From Candidatus Hikarchaeia archaeon HikBin4 (GTDB lineage: Archaea > Halobacteriota > Halobacteria > Halobacteriales > Hikarchaeaceae), in the NCBI GenBank assembly GCA_009889685.1, contig WTZT01000050.1, positions 1 through 5,523 of the forward strand: a stretch of DNA of 5,523 nucleotides, given 5' to 3'. The notes under the pieces are model-generated. The model worked only from the letters and a program-made list of their open reading frames with translations. It searched no databases and had not been told where the DNA came from. Below are positions 1-5,079 of this stretch, in pieces; position 1 is the stretch's first letter; each line of letters begins with the position of its first letter. Made by a program: the position numbers and the translations under genes.

Positions 1-544
1 GTTCCGAAGATACCCCCCCTTGCATAAATCCAAATGGACCACTCGAAGAATCTCGAGGTCTAGAGGGGGGTTTTACTCGAATTCCGGCTTCGCCGGTAAC
101 TATCAGATCATTTTCATCAACGGAGGTGAGTACTCTGGTGGAAGCTGTTTTGGTATGAGGATCCACAACAATTGCGGTGTCCATTTCTATATTTTCTACA
201 GAGATCCATTCCCCTTCATATAGTATATCGGTGGGGTGATGTGTCGTGCTATAAAATCCGCGGGGGACAACTTTGGAGGAAGGGGCAGATTCTAGAGTTG
301 CGTCGGCGGGTTCGGCTATGGTAGCTCCGTTTTGATGGAGTTCATGCAAAATTGGCAATAAAAGTTCTTCAGAATCTGCGGATACCGTCATGCGGCAATA
401 AGTAGTCTCATTTTTGTGCGTTCCGACGTCGAACTGCTCAACGTGAAAAATCCCACCCATATCCATGATGATTCCGAATGCACGTTGCATGATACCAGAA
501 TCGATGATATGACCCTCGAGTTCGACAGTTGTTTCAATAGTCAT
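1..544 (-). CDS. TIGR00300 / LOR-SDH-region protein, ornithine cyclodeaminase-like (partial, C-terminus beyond window)
   Basis: Translating the minus strand from the ATG at 544-542 gives 181 residues open to the window edge; full-length relatives are about 400 residues, so the nucleotide-binding C-terminal part is missing here. The visible part is the archaeal LOR/SDH conserved region (Saccharop_dh_N type): GHIIDSG at 11-17, an ACT-like stretch to about residue 75, GFYSTTHHPT at 96-105, ENIEMD at 117-122, GIRVKPPSRPR at 154-164 and GFMQGGVSSE at 172-181. Family knowledge: the homologous C-terminal domain of cyanobacterial AgrE is an ornithine cyclodeaminase, and archaeal members have been proposed to turn ornithine into proline plus ammonia. 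That role is inferred here. Relatives I recall read MDCAIVV where this protein has MDTAIVV (Thr123). No Shine-Dalgarno lies before the start, but an AT-rich AAAAATT (579-573, minus) sits about 32 bases upstream, which would suit a leaderless transcript. It follows the gene at 602-979 by 57 bases. Confidence 0.88.
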   Translation of the reverse strand, partial: MTIETTVELEGHIIDSGIMQRAFGIIMDMGGIFHVEQFDVGTHKNETTYCRMTVSADSEELLLPILHELHQNGATIAEPADATLESAPSSKVVPRGFYSTTHHPTDILYEGEWISVENIEMDTAIVVDPHTKTASTRVLTSVDENDLIVTGEAGIRVKPPSRPRDSSSGPFGFMQGGVSSE

Positions 545-601
545 TGATTACGAAACGCGAAGGTGGGACATGAATTTTTCTATGGTACCGGGGGAGGGGT
601 A

Positions 602-979
602 TCAAGTTAAAATTTGCTTGATGGCCACGTATGCTTCTGAAAAATCTTGTAATGTGATATTGTCCGTTGTTATGAAGACGCCTCGACTATTCTTTAATAC
701 ACGTAATAGATATCCAAACTCGAAAGCTCGTATAGTATAGAGGTAATTTCCTAGTTCGGATCCGCGATAAGCGATTGGTGCACCGTCCAATCCGCGAGAT
801 TCTAGATCGGTGAAACCTGCGAGATCGGCATCTTGGTCTAGATCGGATCGTAAATAGAGCTGAGTATGGCTAGATTCCGTGAAATAAGTTATAGAACGAA
901 GATTATCACCAATAATTGCTCTGCAGGTTCCGGTTAGATCTTCGAGAGAGATCTCTTCGGATGGTGAAGAATCGGGCAT
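602..979 (-). CDS. Conserved haloarchaeal small protein of unknown function (DUF7522-like)
   Basis: This 125-residue soluble, acidic protein has no signal peptide or membrane segment. Its pattern matches a widespread small haloarchaeal protein that I recall as a DUF7522-type family; the accession is from memory and uncertain. Conserved-looking blocks are LRSITYFTESS (27-37), QLYLRSDLD (40-48), YRGSELGNY (71-79), TIRAFEFGYLLRV (82-94) and GVFITTDNITL (100-110), followed by a C-terminal helix. Alternating hydrophobic strands between two helices suggest a compact alpha/beta fold, perhaps a sensor or dimerisation domain, but no catalytic motif is visible. The start is well fixed: no ATG, GTG or TTG lies between the ATG at 979 and an in-frame stop at 1036-1034. 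The gene is read leftward and lies 57 bases before the TIGR00300 gene with no T-run on the coding strand between them, so co-transcription is possible. The role is unknown. Confidence 0.8.
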   Translation of the reverse strand: MPDSSPSEEISLEDLTGTCRAIIGDNLRSITYFTESSHTQLYLRSDLDQDADLAGFTDLESRGLDGAPIAYRGSELGNYLYTIRAFEFGYLLRVLKNSRGVFITTDNITLQDFSEAYVAIKQILT

Positions 980-1212
980 TGGCGTGGATAGGATTGGATT
1001 AGACTTAGGCTTCTCGGAAGAGATGAAAGAAATTCAATGGATTTTCAAAGTAGGAATGCATAGTGTAAATTGGCCGATGATGGTATAGATTCGGAGCTCA
1101 GTCCCATGCTATGACGAACCCTATGAGTACGGAGGCCATATGAAATGTTATTTATTCGGAGATGGAGCCAGTCCAGTAACGCTTAACCCGAGAGTGGTAC
1201 AAGCTATAGATA
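980..1212. promoter_or_regulatory. Divergent intergenic spacer between the 602-979 gene and the molybdenum hydroxylase gene
   Basis: This 233-base spacer must hold the promoters of both the leftward small gene and the rightward molybdenum enzyme gene, because both read away from it. I see no convincing TATA box at the expected distance from either start. The best AT-rich stretch is TTATTTATT at 1148-1156, about 60 bases before the rightward start, which would imply a leader of about 30 bases. There is no tRNA-like fold and no strong inverted repeat. A GGAGG at 1131-1135 precedes a 38-codon open frame that overlaps the next gene (see findings). Confidence 0.4.
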
Positions 1213-3534
1213 ATGGCAAAAACGAAAGTTTCGGGGACAGAAATACCAAGGTTTGAAGATATTCCACTTATAAAAGGAGAAGGAAAATATACAGATGATT
1301 TTCAGCCGGATGGATTGGCTTATGCTGCAATTCTTAGAAGTCAGCATGCGCATGCAAAAATAGTTTCGATAGATGTGGAAGAGGCAAACGAGATGGAAGG
1401 GGTCGTAGCAGTGTACACTAGTGAAGATTTAGAAAATGATCAAATTCCAGGCATGTTTCACGTAAAAGGACCGTTCGAAGGACAAAGAGACAGTAAATTT
1501 TCTATTCTGGCTCGAGAGTATGTAAGATACACAGGAGAACCGATTGCAATTGTTATTGCAGATGATCGGTATGTAGCGCACGATGCACTTTCACTAGTTG
1601 AGGTCAAATATGAGAGATTGGAGAGCAATGGTGACGTTTGGTCTTCAATGGCAAAGGATGCGCCTGCGGTCCATATAGGGGAGGGGGAAGATAACATAGC
1701 GCTGGATTGGGAATATGGAGATAAAAAAAGTACAAGGGAGGCATTTGATGATGCAGAGCATATATTTGAATTGGATATGGTGAATCAAAAACTCCATCCG
1801 GATGCCATAGAACCTCGAAGTGTAATTGCGAGCTATAGTGAAGATACAGGTAGAGTTACGGTGAAAACTTCAACTCAAACTCCGCATGGTGTTCGAAGGA
1901 ATATATCTGTTGCCCTAGGTTTGTCAGAGGATCTTATTCGAGTGATTGCTCCGGATGTTGGAGGGGGTTTTGGTAGTAAAGGGGGTTCACCATATGTGGA
2001 AGATCCATTGGTTTCGTGGTGTTCTATTCAGTTGAAACGTCCAGTGAAATGGACAGGTAGAAGATCGGAAGCACATCATTCGGATCATCACGGGAGAGGG
2101 TTTTTTGTTAAGGGAAAAATAGCAGTTGAAAAAAGTGGAAAGATAAAAGGGATAGAATTTGAAGCTGTTTTTGACATAGGAGCATATCTTGTATGGGGAA
2201 AGACTCCCGCAGCAAATTTTAGACATTTGTCATCAGGGGCTTACCAGATTCCAGCAATATATGGGAATGTTAAGGGAATTTTCACTAATACAGCCCCTGT
2301 TGGCCCATATAGAGGAGCAGGGAGACCAGAAGCCATATATTCTGTTGAGAGACTCGTGGATTATGCCGCAAGGGAGATGGGGATGGATCCTGTTGAATTT
2401 CGACGTATGAATTTAGTTCCTTTGGAAGCATTTCCATATGAAACTGCAGTGGGAATGACCTATGATAGTGGAAATTACGAATTGGCTCTCGATAAGGCTC
2501 TAGAAATGCTTGATTATGATAAGACTAGGAATCTACAAGAGGAATTGAGAAAGGAGGGTAAATATATCGGAATTGGATTTTCTACTTTTGTTGAAAACAC
2601 GGGCACTGGCCCATCGGTTCCAGAGAGTGGGAAGATAATATTTGAAGAAGATGGGAATGTGAAGGTATACTGTGGTACCGCGGATCATGGTCAAGGGCAC
2701 AAAACAGCATTTCGTCAAATATTATCTGACAGATTAGGATTGCCCATGGATTCAATGGATATATATGAAGGAGATTCAGATGCATTGGAACATGGAGTAG
2801 GAACTTTTGGTAGTAGGAGTATTGCAGTTGGTGCGAGTGCACTTGTCAAATGCGCAGAAATAATAATTGATAAAAGTAAACAAATTGCGTCGTGGTATTT
2901 TGAAGCCCCTGTAGAGGATATTGGATTTGAAGATGGTGACTTTTTTGTATTAGGTTCAAAGGATAAATCAATAAAAATAGGGAAAATAGCTATGATGTCG
3001 TATGAAGAAGAAGGACTTCCAGAAGAGATAGAAAGAGGATTAGAAGCCGAAGCGTTGTATGATCCAGTGAGCAATGCCTACTCGTTTGGGACACATATTG
3101 CGGTGGTCGAGGTTGATGCGGAATCGGGAGAGGTTAAATTGGAACGGTATATTGCAGTTGACGATTGTGGTGTGCAAATTAATCCGTTGCTCGTGGAGGG
3201 ACAACTGCATGGAGGCATTGTGCAAGGAATTGGGCAAGCTTTGTATGAAAAAACTGTTTACGATAGTACAGGGAACTTACTTACAGGAACATTACAGGAT
3301 TATGCACTCCCAAGGACATTTCACATACCAGATATAGAATTGGGATCAACAGTTACTCCTTGCCCTCACAATCCACTAGGGTCGAAGGGGGCGGGAGAAT
3401 CAGGAGCCATAGCTGCGCCTCCAGCCATAGTGAATGCAGTAATTGATGCGTTGCAACCATGGGGTATAAAATTAATAGACATGCCAATTACAGACGAATC
3501 TGTATGGCAAGCGATTAAAGAGAAAAAGATATAG
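1213..3534 (+). CDS. Molybdenum hydroxylase large subunit, xanthine/aldehyde/CO dehydrogenase superfamily (form II CoxL-like)
   Basis: This complete 773-residue subunit binds the molybdopterin (cytosine dinucleotide) cofactor and hydroxylates its substrate with water-derived oxygen. Electrons normally leave through a separate 2Fe-2S subunit and an FAD subunit. The Ald_Xan_dh_C-type domain spans about 10-130 (IPRFEDIPLIKGEGKYTDD, RSQHAHAKI). The Mo-cofactor domains follow: Q222 in STQTPHG, GGGFGSK at 250-256, the active-site loop PYRGAGR at 365-371, HGQGH around Q494, GVGTFGSRS, and KGAGESG with the expected catalytic Glu729. Length and motif order are normal for the family. The loop is of the form II type (AYRGAGR), not the AYRCSFR of genuine aerobic CO dehydrogenase, so CO oxidation is unlikely and the substrate cannot be named. 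The start is forced: an in-frame TAG lies at 1207-1209 and the next ATG is at residue 61. No Shine-Dalgarno is at normal distance. No small- or medium-subunit gene is adjacent on either side. The first 220 residues are clearly acidic, about 44 Asp/Glu to 23 Lys/Arg. Confidence 0.95.
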   Translation: MAKTKVSGTEIPRFEDIPLIKGEGKYTDDFQPDGLAYAAILRSQHAHAKIVSIDVEEANEMEGVVAVYTSEDLENDQIPGMFHVKGPFEGQRDSKFSILAREYVRYTGEPIAIVIADDRYVAHDALSLVEVKYERLESNGDVWSSMAKDAPAVHIGEGEDNIALDWEYGDKKSTREAFDDAEHIFELDMVNQKLHPDAIEPRSVIASYSEDTGRVTVKTSTQTPHGVRRNISVALGLSEDLIRVIAPDVGGGFGSKGGSPYVEDPLVSWCSIQLKRPVKWTGRRSEAHHSDHHGRGFFVKGKIAVEKSGKIKGIEFEAVFDIGAYLVWGKTPAANFRHLSSGAYQIPAIYGNVKGIFTNTAPVGPYRGAGRPEAIYSVERLVDYAAREMGMDPVEFRRMNLVPLEAFPYETAVGMTYDSGNYELALDKALEMLDYDKTRNLQEELRKEGKYIGIGFSTFVENTGTGPSVPESGKIIFEEDGNVKVYCGTADHGQGHKTAFRQILSDRLGLPMDSMDIYEGDSDALEHGVGTFGSRSIAVGASALVKCAEIIIDKSKQIASWYFEAPVEDIGFEDGDFFVLGSKDKSIKIGKIAMMSYEEEGLPEEIERGLEAEALYDPVSNAYSFGTHIAVVEVDAESGEVKLERYIAVDDCGVQINPLLVEGQLHGGIVQGIGQALYEKTVYDSTGNLLTGTLQDYALPRTFHIPDIELGSTVTPCPHNPLGSKGAGESGAIAAPPAIVNAVIDALQPWGIKLIDMPITDESVWQAIKEKKI
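3517..3529 (-). terminator. Possible T-rich archaeal terminator for the aquaporin gene
   Basis: Read on the minus strand this is TCTTTTTCTCTTT, beginning 10 bases past the aquaporin stop codon. Archaeal RNA polymerase commonly terminates at U-rich stretches without a hairpin, so this could end the aquaporin transcript. It lies inside the last codons of the convergent molybdenum enzyme gene, where it encodes the lysine-rich tail KEKK, so the base composition may simply reflect coding for lysine. Confidence 0.35.
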
Positions 3535-3538
3535 ATAG

Positions 3539-4291
3539 TTATTCAGATTTTAAGAATATCTGATCGTAAAAGTACACTGCTGCGATGGCCCCAAGAACTG
3601 GTGCAAGCATATAAATCCAAGCCACCCCCCAGAGATTGGGCCCCCCATAAATCGTATTAACGATATAGGGACCAAGAGATCTAGCTGGGTTGAACGATGC
3701 TCCAGAAATATTCCCTGTGGCAAATACACCCATAGCAATGATGGACGCTATTCCGAATCCAGCAAAGTTTTCTGGTGCACGGGAATCGACTGCGAACGAC
3801 ATAACACCGAACATTAAAAAGAAGGTAATAATGAATTCGACTAAAAATGCCTGACCCACAGTTACACCGGGGAAAGGTGCAGTTGCACCCATGCCCCCGA
3901 TAGTGGCAGCTACAGTACCACGAACTAGCACGAAAAGAATTCCTGCGATGGTTGCTCCAAGTATTTGAGATATAATATAAACAACACTTGTTTTTGCATC
4001 TATCCTCTTAGTAACCCAAAGTGCAATAGTAACGGCAGGATTAATATGAGCCCCAGATACATGTCCGAAGAGGTATATGGGAATGCCTACTGCAAAAAGA
4101 TGGGCGACTGCAATTCCAGTCCATCCAAGTGCACCATGACCTAGTCCATTTAAGATGAATGTATTAGATTCAATCGCATTTGGAACTGTCAGAAATTCAA
4201 TTATTACGGAACCAACACCGAAGAATAAAATGGAAAAGGTTCCAAGGAATTCTGCGATGGCTTTTTGAGTTAATGTATAATCAGATGACAT
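3539..4291 (-). CDS. Aquaporin / MIP-family channel
   Basis: This complete 250-residue membrane channel passively moves water and possibly small uncharged solutes across the cell membrane. It has the MIP hourglass layout: six membrane segments at roughly 10-32, 57-76, 102-125, 146-168, 178-197 and 222-244, and two half-helices carrying HINPAVT (NPA at 84-86) and SFNPARS (NPA at 201-203, then R204). An early glutamate, E14 in AEFLGTF, and GxxxG-like packing in the second segment also fit the family. Aligning by distance from the NPA motifs with E. coli AqpZ, the aromatic/arginine filter reads His64, Val189, Ala198, Arg204. This is more like plant TIP channels (wider, often passing ammonia, urea or glycerol) than a strict water channel. 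The protein has no cysteine. No Shine-Dalgarno precedes the ATG; an AAATAT box about 30 bases upstream suggests a leaderless transcript. It is divergent from adenylate kinase and converges with the molybdenum enzyme gene. Confidence 0.95.
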   Translation of the reverse strand: MSSDYTLTQKAIAEFLGTFSILFFGVGSVIIEFLTVPNAIESNTFILNGLGHGALGWTGIAVAHLFAVGIPIYLFGHVSGAHINPAVTIALWVTKRIDAKTSVVYIISQILGATIAGILFVLVRGTVAATIGGMGATAPFPGVTVGQAFLVEFIITFFLMFGVMSFAVDSRAPENFAGFGIASIIAMGVFATGNISGASFNPARSLGPYIVNTIYGGPNLWGVAWIYMLAPVLGAIAAVYFYDQIFLKSE

Positions 4292-4321
4292 GTCTCAACA
4301 TAGGCAAAATTGTCCAACATA

Positions 4322-4343
4322 TTTCAATATTCGGTTATTGAAA
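4322..4343. repeat. Perfect 8-bp inverted repeat, 6-base spacer (candidate operator)
   Basis: TTTCAATA (4322-4329), spacer TTCGGT, then TATTGAAA (4336-4343) form a perfect dyad in the middle of the aquaporin/adenylate kinase promoter region. Each strand therefore carries TATTGAAA pointing toward its own gene, 30 bases from the aquaporin start and 52 bases from the kinase start. It may be the binding site of a dimeric winged-helix regulator, or simply two divergent core promoter boxes of the same sequence. Confidence 0.5.
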
Positions 4344-4387
4344 AAACGAGGAACTTTTCTGTAAGCATATTACCATTCCCGCGAAAA

Positions 4388-4393
4388 GAGGTG
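4388..4393 (+). promoter_or_regulatory. Shine-Dalgarno sequence of adenylate kinase
   Basis: GAGGTG matches the archaeal anti-Shine-Dalgarno end of 16S rRNA (GGAGGTGA complement). The GAGG core ends four bases before the ATG at 4396, a slightly short but usable spacing. It supports 4396 as the start and a message with a leader, unlike the aquaporin on the other side. Confidence 0.6.
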
Positions 4394-4395
4394 GT

Positions 4396-5016
4396 ATGAA
4401 ATCTCCCAAAATAGTGCTTCTAGGACCTCCGGGGGCGGGTAAAGGTACGCAGGGGAGCTTGATATCAGGATATTTTGAGATTGCACATATAACGACGGGT
4501 AACGCTTTGAGGATAAATCGAGACCTTAAAACAGAATATGGAACGCCGAGAAGTTATATGGATCGGGGAGAACTAGTTCCAGATTCGATAGTCAACGAAA
4601 TTGTAGAAGTTGAAATTAAGAAGGTGGGAGGTTTTGTGTTGGATGGATATCCCCGTAACAAGGAACAGGCAGAATATTTGAGTACGATTGCTGAGATTGA
4701 TAAAGTGATATACTTACATGTGGCAAATGAAGAATTGATTAAACGTCTTTCGGGGAGACGTGTGTGCCCGTCCTGTAGTGAAAATTATCATATTGAGTTC
4801 CGACCCCCAGTACGGAATGGAAAATGTGATTCATGTGGTGACAAACTAATACAAAGATCTGACGATGAAAAAGATACTATTTTGAATCGATTGAGGGTAT
4901 TTTCAGAATACACAAAACCTGTTTTAGAATACTACAACAATCGAGAAGGTTTTACAAAGGTAGAAGGTAGAGACAATCCAGAAGATGTTTGGGAAAGCAT
5001 TAGAAATATTTTCTAA
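4396..5016 (+). CDS. adk: Adenylate kinase, zinc-finger LID type
   Basis: This complete 206-residue cytosolic enzyme interconverts ATP + AMP and 2 ADP, balancing the adenylate pool. The P-loop is GPPGAGKGT (10-18). The AMP-binding region has HITTGNALR (31-39) and GELVPD (58-63), followed by GFVLDGYPR (79-87) with R87. The LID opens with GRRVC and holds four cysteines, C124, C127, C144 and C147, as expected for a structural zinc site. R154, R165 and R167 supply the arginines of the closing domain. Length and motif order match haloarchaeal adenylate kinase. Two things are unusual. Asn36 replaces the nearly invariant Asp of the TGD motif. The overall charge is close to balanced (about 32 acidic, 30 basic residues), unlike the acidic haloarchaeal enzymes. 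It is followed 63 bases later by the DUF106 gene on the same strand, the usual haloarchaeal order. An isozyme specific for another nucleoside monophosphate is possible but less likely. Confidence 0.95.
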   Translation: MKSPKIVLLGPPGAGKGTQGSLISGYFEIAHITTGNALRINRDLKTEYGTPRSYMDRGELVPDSIVNEIVEVEIKKVGGFVLDGYPRNKEQAEYLSTIAEIDKVIYLHVANEELIKRLSGRRVCPSCSENYHIEFRPPVRNGKCDSCGDKLIQRSDDEKDTILNRLRVFSEYTKPVLEYYNNREGFTKVEGRDNPEDVWESIRNIF

Positions 5017-5065
5017 GAGAGCTAAGTAAATGAGAAATACGAGAATGCCTACATACAAAAAATTT

Positions 5066-5074
5066 GAGGGGGAG
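5066..5074 (+). promoter_or_regulatory. Shine-Dalgarno sequence of the DUF106 gene
   Basis: GAGGGGGAG lies 5 bases before the ATG at 5080 and fixes that start. The same bases encode the end of a 16-codon mini-frame (5030-5080) whose TAA overlaps the start codon by one base (see findings). Confidence 0.6.
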
Positions 5075-5079
5075 AAATA

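Larger units (their letters stand above)
4292..4395. promoter_or_regulatory. Shared divergent promoter region of aquaporin and adenylate kinase genes
   Basis: All upstream control for both flanking genes must fit in these 104 AT-rich bases. On the minus strand ATATTGAAATATG (4330-4318) is a TATA-like element centred about 30 bases from the aquaporin ATG, giving an almost leaderless message. On the plus strand TTATTGAAAAA (4335-4345) is the best TATA candidate for adenylate kinase. A start site about 27 bases downstream of it would leave a leader of about 30 bases containing the Shine-Dalgarno. The positions are seen; promoter function is inferred. Confidence 0.5.

Noticed and set aside
20..223. 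Open frame of 67 codons on the plus strand
   Set aside because: It is antisense to the clearly homologous TIGR00300-type coding sequence and its translation has no recognisable motif.
588..599. G-rich run (GGGGGAGGGG) between the two leftmost genes as a G-quadruplex or regulatory element
   Set aside because: Only two G-tracts of sufficient length are present, too few for an intramolecular quadruplex, and there is no repeat or dyad around it.
980..1212. Possible tRNA or structured RNA in the divergent spacer
   Set aside because: No T-loop GTTCRA-like motif, no cloverleaf pairing and no strong hairpin could be found by eye.
2715..3074. 119-codon open frame on the minus strand
   Set aside because: It lies entirely inside the molybdenum enzyme gene, is Ser/Ile/Pro-rich as expected of an antisense shadow, and has no ribosome-binding site or motif.
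3074..3337. 87-codon plus-strand frame inside the molybdenum enzyme gene
   Set aside because: Frame-shifted shadow of a region with intact family motifs in the main frame; no sign of a real frameshift or second gene.
1213..3534. Assignment as aerobic CO dehydrogenase CoxL
   Set aside because: The loop reads PYRGAGR, not AYRCSFR with its copper-binding Cys, so CO oxidation cannot be supported.
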